DNA from: Nereocystis luetkeana
Taxonomy: Eukaryota; Sar; Phaeophyceae; Laminariales; Laminariaceae
Direction of reading: 5' to 3'
Assembly: GCA_031213475.1 (NCBI GenBank)
Contig: JARUPZ010000009.1
Span: 1,776,001-1,840,000, forward strand
DNA length: 64,000 bases
Part shown: positions 54,727 through 64,000 of the stretch, piece by piece
How positions within the stretch are numbered: the stretch's first letter is position 1
Layout of the letters: each line of letters opens with the position of its first letter
Notes under the pieces: generated by a model
Database searches by the model: none
The model's input: the letters and a program-made list of their open reading frames with translations, nothing else
Told to the model about the DNA's origin: nothing
Program-made: the position numbers and the translations under genes

Positions 54727-55088
54727 TCGCCTGCAGCATGACGATAGTCGATAGATCAGCGCTTGGATTACTGTCAGCCAAGTCCGGTTGCGTGTTTCAA
54801 CTCAAAAGAAATATGGTGTTGTTGAAACTTCGCTCTCAGGCTGATTAAATAGAAGGGATAGTCGAGAGTGAAAGGGTGGAGGTGCCGACATCAGGCAGAT
54901 CTCGGCAAGATGCACGCTATACGGTGAGTATCGGGTCGTTGCCTTGTTCGACCAACAGCAATGTTCCTTGATGATTGCACGTGGAGGTCGATACTTGCTA
55001 TGTCCAGATAGCTACCCAGTACGAATCATGTGGCGAAAACTCTCGTAATACGCCTCTACGTATTATTCGAGTACGAATGGGCTCGGAC

Positions 55089-55335
55089 GCGTTCTACGAT
55101 AGAGGTAGCACAGTAGTTCCGCTAAAATATTTTCTGAATGACCGGGTTCCTTAACCCGAAATCGTCGGAATGTCAATCTTGTCTAAAAAAAATGACGTTT
55201 TTTGTATACTTGGCCATGGGTTTATTCATCGGGATGCAATTTGATATTTGCTGAAGTCATTTTTCGGGTGGGGTACGGAGCTCCTCAAGTGAGGAGCCTC
55301 AGAATTTTTGGGATGAACCTCTATCGTAGAATGCC
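55089..55335. mobile_element. Family D element, copy 3
   Basis: Ends GCGTTCTACGATAGAGGTAG and AACCTCTATCGTAGAATGCC. The body is about 85% like copy 2 by eye. Confidence 0.78.
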
Positions 55336-55339
55336 TCTT

Positions 55340-56340
55340 CGGCGGCCCACTTGCGAGAAGAAGCCGGTTACGCCGCTTGATCCCGCCGTATTTTGAGCAC
55401 GAGACAATACCACTCTGAGATCATCAAGTATGTTGTACGTGGATTTTCCGTGGTACTGAGCACTGACTGCAGATGACTATGTGACCGATCAGCGCCTGGG
55501 TAGGCTACTGGCTTACTGCTGTAGCATAGTACCAGGTAAATAATACCAACACGACCCCTCGATGGGGGTGATACCGACAAATTTGCTATTCGACATCGAA
55601 ATAAAATGTTTCCTTGACGAACTTGATAATAACTGCAAATTATTTGCATTGTCGAATTCATATATCGTACCATGTACGATGTAGTGGGAAGAGAGTAGCT
55701 GTATACCGTCTTTCCTCGAAGTGATGGCTGCATCGGTCGGAGGGGACCGGGGTGCAGCAACAGGACCAGCTGAGAGCAAGTTTCTACTGCTGCTGGTGGT
55801 GCTCAGCCGGTGGTGGTGGTCATGCTTGACTCGAAGATCTGATATTAATAGTTGGTATCTGGTAGCGTGCGCTCACAGAAATCAGCAGCCACCATCAAGC
55901 TTCTGCCGCTGCTGGTACTGAGCTGGTTGGTGGTGATGGTGGGGGTGGTCGATCTTGACTTGACGATGGTCGATGGTGGTATCTGGTACCTGTGCCTCTG
56001 ATCTTATCACGAGCGGCATTCGTTTGATATATGGTACAGAGTCTGAGAGGTACCGATATAATACTAAAGCAAACCAGCGTACAGCACCAGTATATTTATT
56101 CGAGTCGTGTGATACCGTGCGCTCACAGATAGCAGCAAACCACCACCATTTTGCTGATCCAGTACAACAATAGCAAGATATCTGGTGACTTTCGAGTATG
56201 TCATGCTGCAGCAGTAGTATGCAAAATATTACTATCCTATACGCCTTATATACTGCTGCTGTCCTTCCTCCCTACTCGAATCAGCGTGCAAGCTCTTGCT
56301 TACAGTTTAAACTCACTCCAAAACCAGTATAAAAAATCAT
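55340..56340. other. No gene recognised
   Basis: Includes one palindrome at 55530 and several GGTGGTGGTCATGCTTGACT-like repeats (55808 and 55945). Confidence 0.4.
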
Positions 56341-56365
56341 GAAAAATGTATTTTTATGCAACAAA

Positions 56366-56455
56366 CTGTGAGGGTGTTACCTACTGAGCTGAAGGGGTAA
56401 ACGACAGATCGATTACCCCGCCCAGGGTAATCCTTGTAACACCCCCCCTCCCCTC
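56366..56455 (-). repeat. tRNA-derived repeat, first copy (partial)
   Basis: On the minus strand it has the A-box-like CTTCAGCTCAGTAGGTAACA and GGATTACCCTGGGCGGGGTA. The T-arm half is not recognisable. Confidence 0.45.
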
Positions 56456-56589
56456 TAAACGGCGGGGTCTTTGGGGCGTCAGAACCGGTTACGTCTGTAC
56501 GCTGACCTACCCGCTTCTTTCCATTTCCTGGGGAACCAGGGAGATGTGTTTCGTTAGGGATGCACGCGCAAGCGTTTCTATATAAGAAA

Positions 56590-56722
56590 CGTTCGAATTG
56601 AGGTTCGAACCCGTGACCTGGTCGACGTCAGACGTGAAAGAAGGTGTTGCCTACTGAGCTATAGGGGTAAAATACCTACCAGGTATCAATTACCCAGCCC
56701 AGGGTAATCCTTACAACACAAC
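56590..56722 (-). repeat. tRNA-derived repeat, second copy
   Basis: Read on the minus strand it contains CCCCTATAGCTCAGTAGGCA, like a tRNA D arm, and CACGGGTTCGAACCTC, a good T arm. The D stem and anticodon arm do not fold properly, so it is a tRNA pseudogene or SINE head rather than a working tRNA. It shares GGATTACCCTGGGC with the first copy. Confidence 0.55.
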
Positions 56723-57350
56723 CCACTCGGGAAAGCATAAAACCCACCGCATACGCCCGTTGGACACTTTGCAGCTACATAAATCACACCAATCAACCAA
56801 TCAGAATACATCACACATTTGCGCGACTGTGAACGACTGCTTGCTATGCCTTACATGCCAACGTAGTTATTGCACGATACGTACCTGTACGCTATGTATG
56901 CTGCTGCTTGCCGCTGCTAAGTTTGCTGCACCAACGTAAAACCGCCGGCGCTTCGTACTGTCGATTAGCTCGATCGACTGCTGCTCAACTAGCTGTTTGG
57001 TGTCTATCTGTATACGAAGTACCTGGTATACAGTACGCCGAACGTCTCGTACTTATAGCACTTTGTAGTGCTGCTTGCTGTACGAACGAGCCATGACATA
57101 TGTGCTGTTGTGCCGGATGGCGGATGGCAATGTTTCTTTTTTCTGTTTCCACAGCGTTCTCTGGTTTTCATTCAAAATTGTTTTTTCGTAATGCACCCCT
57201 CGGCAGTATACTACTGTCGGACTAACAGCGTCGAGTTGCATACCGGTACGCCTTCAGCCATTGCGGGCATGCGCGGAGCTGCCGGCGGGCGTCAGGCCGC
57301 CGCGGCGGAGTATATCCCTAGCATGTATTATGTGTGTCACGCAAGGGTAA
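56723..57350. other. No gene recognised
   Basis: Short frames only; palindrome TACCTGGTA at 57020. Confidence 0.4.
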
Positions 57351-57590
57351 ATGCAAAAAAAAAGTTCCTGGACCCACACTCCAGATATTTGTTTTGGGCC
57401 CGCCAAGGGGGGAGGGGCAATTCTCCTGATATACCATTTCCTATATAAGCAACGGCGTACAACACTAGTTCCTATACATTCAAGACACTTGGGGATTATT
57501 ATAATGCTTGCCATCCGACTATGTGTAGCATGAGCTTCAACGTTGATCACTCAAAACATTCCTGAAAGAAGAAATCCCCGGTAACTGAGG
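57351..57590. repeat. Family E repeat, left copy
   Basis: ATGCTTGCCATCCGACTATG and ATTCCTGAAAGAAGAAA match 63545-63610. GGGCCCGCCAAGGGGGG matches 63833-63850. It lies at the 3' side of the minus-strand retroelement. Confidence 0.6.
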
Positions 57591-59526
57591 AAACCTCGTA
57601 TGGACAAGGTCTATCTACCTTCTATATCTACTTCCCGCTGTGCTTTACCTATGATACTCTATTTGTTGTCTTTTCTCCGTCCTACATATCTCAGTATGTA
57701 CTCTTTACGTTCTATTCTTGAATCCTAAGCCACATCCCAGCTCCATCCCCACGCCATCGGTGTGGGTCTATCATCCCCCCCCCCCCCGCGCTGCTCCTTC
57801 TCGATTCCTGTCGACCCCTAAGCTGGAGTTTGAATGTCGACACCGTCTTCGACATGGCGACCTGTGTATTCACCGAAACGATTTGGAGTAGGCGTTCCTT
57901 CACCATTCCTTTCCTTCTCATTTACCCACCGTCCCTCCCCCCCTCGACACTAGCCGCCAGCTGGTCGATGAACTTATTGCCCTCTGCCCCGAGACGCCCA
58001 AAGCTTTCCACTGCTAAAGTGGCAAGTTTGAGACTCGGTTCGTCAAAGGACACATGTCCCGGACGAGCGTAGTGTTGGCGCTTGCGCGCCTCGGAAGTAG
58101 AGGCAGATTTTCCATCGTGATCAGCACTGCCTCCTCACTGGTGTATCTGCGCTTGAGGGTCAGCATGGATGACGTCTAGCAGGATGGGCATCTCCCTATA
58201 CTCCCTGTTAGGAGCGTCCCGTAGACCTCCTTTCCTGACGGCAATATCCATCCGCAATTTTCGGTCTGCGGTGAACGGTTCGCCGCTCTCCACTCGGTGT
58301 CCCATTCCTAGCCGCTTCAACGAACGGGATATCGCGTGGACAAGTGGTTGGTGCTGATTAAACTGCGCCCCTGCTCAGGGGCAGATGCGCGCGTGGCGGG
58401 TGTCCACGTCAGCTGCATCGTGGCAGGGGCACCTCATTGCCACGTGTTGCTCGATCCCCATGAACCGCCTTCCCATACCCACGAACTCTGCTGCGGGTAT
58501 GACACTGAGTATGTCTGTTGGCCTCGCCCGAAGGCATGCCGTGGCTCATGCTCCCTGTAAACTCCTGCAGCGAGCCTTGGCGAAGGCCTTGGTCTCTGTC
58601 CCCCTTGTCGGGTCGCCCGGTCCGGGCGAGCTTGCCGTCTCCGGGAGCTCCTCCAGCGAAGCGGTGTGTGCCGACCTTGGTTCACCAGTTTGCCCAACTT
58701 CTGTTGGGCTTTGCGCGAGTTGTGGTCACGGCATCATGCGCAGCCAGCATGTCGGCCTCTGGAGGTCTTGAGGCCAGCCCCCCCTCTGCGTCTAGACCCC
58801 ATTCCAGCCAAGACTCGGGGACGATGCCCGCCCTCGCTTCTTTCGTTACCCCCCGTGTATCCCTAATCTCTAGCAAGCTGTCTCCCAGCTGAGCATTTAT
58901 GCTCGGTTCTGGGAGCCCCTTCCTCATTTATCGCCTAACGGGCCTGTGAGGTCTGCTAGGACCTCCGGCAAGGTGCCCATCCACTCGCGATGGATGCCGA
59001 CATTCTCCTTGCTTCTGTCGACGGCAGCCCTGATCCTCCAGCTCCCGTAGGAAAGCGTCTTGGGTCTGCTGGTATGGTTTGAGAGTCAACCGACTATCCG
59101 GGCACCCCTCCTGGAAAAATGACTGTGCCTCCGCCGCTCCCGGTAGCTCGAGGATTTTATCGTACGCCCACTGCGCCCCGTTGTCTGCCCTTTTACATGC
59201 TTCGAAAGACAGCCCTGGGTGTAGAGCCCTTTCGAGGTAATTCGTCCGTTGCCCGAGGGATTCGACGGTGATGAGGGCCGCTGCTCATTTGTCGGGCATG
59301 GTAGCAAGGCAGCGTGCAAGGCGGGCCGCGCTCCCACCCCTCACTACCTCCTTCGCTCGCCCCCGCACGCATTCTTCCGTGCCGATCGGGACACCCACCA
59401 CCGTTCCTTCGTCTGCGATGCGGACCTCAACGCTTTCAAGGAGCGACATCTCCTCCGCCGTCGGGGCGTGCCCTTTGGGTCGTAGTGCCACTGTTTTGGC
59501 CGCGTTGGCCGCAATACCGATGTCAT

Positions 59527-60186
59527 CTAGCTCTCGGCGGAGGAAGGCGAATGCTCTAACCGTGTTGGCCGTGATCCTGTAAGGCCAAGAGAGACATCGG
59601 CCACGTACACGAAGGCTTCCACTCCTTCTCTCTCTCGAATTCCTGCCGGAATCACTTCAGCTCCGGTCACAACGCCAGGCAGAACATTGCTGGTCCCATG
59701 GGGTGCCCTTGCTGGACACCGCTGGAGCAAGCGATCGTCCTGGTGTCCGCTTGAGTCTATCCGGAAAAAGACGTCGGCTGGTCTTGTGCCGTAGCACTCG
59801 GCCACCAAGGGCGTGAGCACTAGCACGCCATTTGCCACCTCTTCTAGCTCCGCCGTCCTTTTTACAGTGATGAAGGAGTTGGAGCAGTCCGCGAGAACGA
59901 GCCAGTTGCCCGTCTCGTGTAGCATCCTACCCCTCAGCCCCACATGCTCCACTCCGCCGGGTACGGCGACCCCAAACTGCCTCATCTCTCGGTTTACCGC
60001 CTCCAACCGCGGCCGCCACTGTTGCGTAGCCCCTGCTGTGATGAGCCTCCTCCATGTCATACCTACGCAAAACGGCCGGCGCTTTTCTCCCAACGCAGTG
60101 AAACTCGACTGCAAGAAGAGCTGCCAGAACTCTGGCGGGAACGCGTCTGGCTCGTCAATGATTCTCCGACAGAAGGCAGCAGTCAT
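59527..60186 (-). pseudogene. Reverse-transcriptase core of the minus-strand retroelement
   Basis: This longest open block carries the palm region. The W-R-R-L-I segment, the Q-F-G-V/G-G-V-E-H segment before motif A and the T-P-L-V-A-E-C-Y-G segment after it are in the order normal for reverse transcriptases of the LINE type. The frame is lost within the catalytic region. Confidence 0.72.
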
Positions 60187-60328
60187 ACCCCTTCCGAGCT
60201 CCTCTCTGCCGATGTCGGTGTGAACGATGGATTGTAGATGAGCAAATCGTTAACCGTCGTTTCCGGGGCCTGAGAGGGCGCTCCGGGAGTTGATGACGTC
60301 GAAGAATACCTCGGAGGCGTACTAGTCG

Positions 60329-61243
60329 TCAGGGCGCCACGGGGGGGCGTTTCCATCTTCCACCTCGGTGACGCTCGCCAGCACTGCCGCCGCCGCCGTG
60401 GACACGGCGGCATGGTCTCCGGGGGGGAACTTGGCCACCAATATGTTCCACGTTTCCTCGTTCCCCGCTGATCGTGGTTCTGCCAGAAGGTTGAATGCTG
60501 CCACTTTTGACCCCTCCCGCGTGGCGGCACGCCGACGACGCTCGTTCAAGCTTCGCCTCTTCCGAAGCTTCCTGGGCGGCATCCCGTTGTATCAAGCCCT
60601 CTCTCTTGGTGTACGCTATCAGCCATGGGAGCAGGAGCACTACGTCCCCGCTCTCCAACAGGACGAACCTCTGTCGCCTCTTTATCCGGCCGTCCGGTGA
60701 GCGGAACACGGCTGGCATGAGGTACCATAACTTTATCGCCCGCGGGAACGACTTCGGTGTCGTCGAGTCCCGGTTCGGCCGGTGCTGTCCCATAGCGTGG
60801 TTGAGGATGCCAAGGGCGTAAATGGTCAGGCGCGCATGTGCTCCTGCCAGCTGCGGCTGCACTGTTTTCCCGGCGGCGAAACGTTGCCCCAGGTCCTCCG
60901 AGGAAACGGCATCGAGTGGTGGCCCTATGCCCAGGCTGTTTTGGTCCCATCCGTACCAAAGCCCTCGGCTGCGTAGGTCCTCGTCACCTAGGGTCTCCCG
61001 TCCTATCCGCGCCGCCCGATTGCGAAGATCCGAGTCGGTATGGACCGCTGCCTCCAGTGTGTCCCGTCTGGGATGCCGGGCTTCGCAGTCGACATATGGA
61101 CAGCGAAGTGGTGCCGGTGCCGTGCCTCTCGCTAGGGCCTCAACTACACAACGAGCTTGGAGCACGTCGCACCCTTGCCCACATGGGAAACGCGCCGCCC
61201 GGTGCCCTAGCTGAAGTGTTACACCGCAGGCCCCGCACGTCAC
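60329..61243 (-). pseudogene. N-terminal Cys/His-rich part of the retroelement
   Basis: A continuous frame starts at ATG 61243. Residues 3-60 carry the Cys/His cluster, and the middle has a helical segment (L-G-I-L-N-H-A-M-G-Q-H) and RQRFVLLESGDVVLLLPWLI. The likely role is nucleic-acid binding, inferred from position only. A basic stretch (MPPRKLRKRRSLNERRRRAA) follows in an overlapping frame at 60582. Confidence 0.6.
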
Positions 61244-61329
61244 TCCGCCTGTGGTGTCGCCAGTGGAGGCCCGGGGGGGCGTCCCGTTCCCTGCTCTCCT
61301 CTCCTGCGCCCTGGGAGATCCTCTTGCCG

Positions 61330-62025
61330 GACCCTCGCCGTTTGGTGTCCGATGCCCCGTGTCGTTCTCTGCTCCTCTCCCTCCATTTCTCTGGCTCGCT
61401 CCTCTCCCTACGCTTCTCCCTCCACAGCTAGTTCGCGTTCCTCCGGTTTCCGCTTCTCCTCTACCCTCCCCTCTCCGCTAGCTTCGCACCTTGTACCCGT
61501 CCCCACCCCTCCCGTCCTCTTCATCACCCCCGATCCCTCGGCTCGCCTCGCTCTCTCCACTCCCCGCTCTCTCCCCAATCCCCCCGCTCCCCTTGTTCTC
61601 TCAGATACTTCCACACCTCCCGCTCCCCCCGCTCCCGCCGTTCCCCCCGCTTCTCCTACCCCCCCCGCCCCCCCCGTTCCCCTCACCCTCCCCAGACCTG
61701 CTAGCGAGGGCGCCGCCCTATCTCCTCTCACCGTTCCCCCCGCTCCAACCGCCCCCCCCCGCTCCCTCCACTCCCCCCGCCCCCCCCGCCCCTCCCACTC
61801 TCCCTGGCCCCCCTGTTCCACCTGCTCCCCCCGTTCCCCTCGCCCCCTCCCCTCCCCCCGTTCCCCTTGCTCCTTCCGTCCTCCTCTGCCCCCCGCTCCC
61901 CCCGCTCCCCTCTCCCCCCTCCAGGCCAGCTAACGAGAGTGCTGCACTATCCTTTCTCCCCGCTCCCCCCCCTCTCGTCGCTCCCCCTTCTCCTTCCGCT
62001 CCCCCCCGCTCCCCTCACCCGATGA
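61330..62025. repeat. About 700-bp polypyrimidine tract upstream of the retroelement
   Basis: The plus strand is almost entirely C and T (units such as CTCCCCCCGCTCCCC). Long proline/serine-like frames here result from composition. On the retroelement's strand it is a purine-rich leader. Confidence 0.85.
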
Positions 62026-62388
62026 TAAACCGAGCTATCCGGCAGTCTAGGCCACGTGAGTAGTGCAGGCGACATGAACTTAGCTTATAGTACACCACAG
62101 CGCCTTCCTCGAGTTCACCGTGTACAAATGCGCCGCTGAAGTGCATATTCTGTCCTGACCATATATAGGGGAATGGATGTAATGGATGTAGTCTATGAAG
62201 AGCCACATGGACACCTAGCACGCCACAGCCGCGAAGCTGGGAAGCGAAGACTCGGGCGGTCAGCAGTTCCTTGCGAGTGCTGTTGTCAGCGGAGTTGAAA
62301 AGAAAGGTGTGGGCGCATTGTTTAAAAAAAAATGATTTTAAAACGAAGGGGTGGAGCGGTTGGTGCACGCACAAGTCCGATGTCAGTT

Positions 62389-63013
62389 CGTGGCAAAAAG
62401 ACGGGAGGAACCGTGGCTAAACACAGGAAGGGTAACAAAGATTCGGGGGGCGACGTCAGCATTTTCAGCGAATCTGACGGTGAATTTGACAGCGATGTCG
62501 AGGGCAAGGAAGAAGAAGACGACGAGGAATACGAAGCCGAAGAATGGGATGAAGAAAAAGAACAAGAGAGAAGAAGAGGTGGAGGAGGAGGAAAAACAAG
62601 AATATCAAGAAGAAGAAGAAGAAGAAGAAAAAGAAGAAGAAGAAGAAGAATATCAAGAAGAAGAAGAAGAAGAAGAAGAAGACGAAGAAGAAGAATATAA
62701 AGAAGAAGAAGAAGAAGAAGAAGAAGAAGAAGAAGAAGAAGAAGAAGGAGAAGAAGAAGAAGAAGAAGAAGAAGAAGAAGAAGAAGAAGAAGGAGAAGAA
62801 CAAGAACAAGAAGAAGAACAAGAAGAAGAAGAAGCCGGCGGGGAGGGGGCGGGGACGAGTGGGGGGACTAGCGACCGCATGGCGTCTAAAAAACAAATTG
62901 TGTCTGTAAGTAGCAGAGGCCGGTCAGTGTTGGCGAAGAAGAAGGGGAAGATAATTGCAAAGGCCGAAACTTGGCCGAGGGGGTCGGGAAGAAGTGGTCG
63001 GAGGTTTACATAG
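62389..63013 (+). CDS. Glutamate-rich reading frame over a (GAA)n tract
   Basis: In one frame the start is protein-like: from about 62382, MSVRGKKTGGTVAKHRKGNK, then F-S-E-S-D-G-E-F-D-S-D-V-E-G-K-E-E-E-D-D-E-E-Y. In another, poly-Glu covers 62575-62835 and is followed by SDRMASKKQIVSVSSRGRSV, then L-A-K-K-K-G-K-I-I-A-K-A and a stop at 63013. A length change in the GAA repeat may have shifted the frame. An acidic nuclear protein would be a fair guess if it is real, but no family is recognised. Confidence 0.4.
62570..62836. repeat. (GAA)n microsatellite
   Basis: Nearly pure GAA with occasional TATCAA, GAC and GGA interruptions over 265 bp. Confidence 0.93.
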
Positions 63014-63479
63014 CTATACGTATGTGTTCTCTGCCTTTTCGGCGCCCAATCAAGTAGCGTGGGTTGTGGAGTGGACGGTTCAATCTCCCCTGCCAAAAAC
63101 AGAAAGTAATAAAATTAAAATGTTAATACACCGCCGCCGCCGCACACCTACATCAACAGCACCACTACTTATGTACTCACGTATAAATTCCAAACTTGTC
63201 TTGCCTGCATTCTATACACCATACATATTGCAATACACACCACATTGGATCAAATACACTCTTCGTCAAGCAAGCTTTTGGCCAACGGCTTTTGCCGACA
63301 CACTTGGGCACAGACACCGGACACATGCATGCGTGCGTACATGTATTGCTTGATGTGCGCGCTGGTTTGCTCAGGTTTGGAACGCAGATTTAGATGACAA
63401 AACAACAACAAAAAGCGATCGTCGGTACGGCTTAGATGTGTCACCTATAGTATACTGGTATCAATGTAAAAGGGTCCAT
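63014..63479. other. No gene seen
   Basis: A/T-richer DNA with short frames and a (CCG)n-like start at 63131. Confidence 0.4.
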
Positions 63480-63895
63480 AAGGCTTCGAAATCAACCCAA
63501 ATACGTATTTAGTTTGGGGGGAAATTTTACTATTGTTATTTATCTTGCCATCCGACAATGTGCAGCATGATCTTCAGCAATGTTCACTCATAACTTTCCT
63601 GAAAGAAGAAAACGTCGGAAACAAAAGGATTTATTATTATCATGCTTGCCATCCGACAATGTGTAGTGTTGTTCTAAAAAACGACTATTAATAGCGGAAA
63701 GTGAAGAACTCTACAGAACGAAATAAGCGCGGCAGTATCATACGATAAATCAAAACTGATGTGACGCTCATGAATACTGCTACAACCAACACCCCTCCAT
63801 CTCATCCACCGAAAAACGACCACTTATTGTTGTGGGCCAGCCAAGGGGGGGGGGGGGGGGGGGTATAGTGTGGGTCCATATTTTTTTCGTCTATC
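63480..63895. repeat. Family E repeat, right copy, rearranged
   Basis: It holds two copies of CTTGCCATCCGACAATGTG (63548 and 63645), TTTCCTGAAAGAAGAAAACG, and GGGCCAGCCAAGGGG followed by a run of about 19 Gs. Part of the order and orientation differs from the left copy. Confidence 0.55.
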
Positions 63896-64000
63896 CCTTT
63901 GTGTCACCCTTTTGTGGAGTAGGTTAAGTTAGTAATCTGGGAGAAGAGATCTTTAGGGATGTGGTTGACTTGAAGATTGCGTAGCGCGGTCTGCACTTCG

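Larger units (their letters stand above)
57712..61245 (-). mobile_element. Non-LTR-type retroelement with Cys/His N-terminus and possible nuclease-like C-terminus, broken
   Basis: The minus strand carries, in 5' to 3' order: an N-terminal part (61243-60329) with C-G-A-C, FPCGQGC and LRCPYVDC spaced like a RING or zinc-binding module; a reverse-transcriptase core (60186-59527) with FPPEFWQLFLQSSFTALGEK, F-C-V-G-M-T-W-R-R, a motif A-like WLVLADCSNSF and, in another frame, a GVQQGHPMGPAMF-type stretch and a YxDD-like box; a thumb-like part (59491-58680); and a C-terminal block (58320-57712) with MPILLDVIHADPQAQ and ERLLQIVSVNTQVAMS. No apurinic endonuclease domain is visible. The reading is split among several frames, so the copy is dead. 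The family looks LINE-like, but I cannot place it in a named clade. Confidence 0.72.

Noticed and set aside
61352-62063. Long proline/serine-rich frames on the plus strand
   Set aside because: The region is an uninterrupted C/T tract in which stop codons can hardly occur; frames are open in more than one phase.

Overview
The window looks like nuclear DNA of a eukaryotic alga, most likely a stramenopile and probably a brown alga. This is inference. The evidence is long introns with GT-AG borders, a multi-exon arylsulfatase, ankyrin-repeat gene copies, two reverse-transcriptase families that I associate with brown-algal genomes, and a very high load of small inverted-repeat elements, C/G homopolymers and simple repeats. 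No bacterial operons, rRNA genes, CRISPR arrays or clearly functional tRNA genes were seen.

Region 1-15.4 kb (+): the 3' part of one arylsulfatase gene. Eight exons (63-156, 1166-1248, 3925-4101, 4967-5097, 5513-5638, 7721-7838, 12919-13074, 15147-15440) fit in phase and give 392 residues to a TAG stop. The catalytic N-terminus lies left of the window. The introns hold exon-copy relics, small inverted-repeat elements (families A, B and D), copies of a roughly 0.5 kb dispersed repeat (family C), and a non-autonomous LTR element at 8153-11317 with near-identical 368-bp LTRs and a 5-bp target duplication.

Region 15.4-24.9 kb: no convincing genes. It holds islands of degenerate sequence built from one short motif, minisatellites, family C copies, and an inverted-repeat element made of GGGTC repeats (21706-22648). 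Region 24.9-29.5 kb: a nest of elements, with two 272-276 bp LTR-like repeats, a LINE reverse-transcriptase fragment (+), and a broken Ty3/gypsy pol fossil (-) interrupted by a 628-bp inverted-repeat element. Region 29.5-37.8 kb: microsatellites, a degenerate ankyrin-locus fragment, an AGCT-themed inverted-repeat element (31101-32158), and a tandem duplication.

Region 37.9-50.5 kb: two broken ankyrin-repeat paralogues (37909-39195 and 49154-50519), with unassigned sequence, minisatellites and small elements between them. Region 50.5-64 kb: a GGTTCGG-themed island, a tRNA-derived repeat pair, and a broken non-LTR-type retroelement on the minus strand (57712-61245) with an unusual N-terminal Cys/His cluster and a C-terminal domain that may be nuclease-like. 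Upstream of it lie a roughly 700-bp pyrimidine tract and a glutamate-rich reading frame.

The strongest unexplained signal is a short palindrome, TACCWGGTA (usually RTACCWGGTAY). I counted 23 exact copies by eye, where about 0.5 would be expected by chance. It is dispersed, has no shared flanks, and has a nearly even A/T centre. It could be a transposon excision footprint, a protein-binding or modification site, or a highly iterated palindrome of the HIP1 kind.
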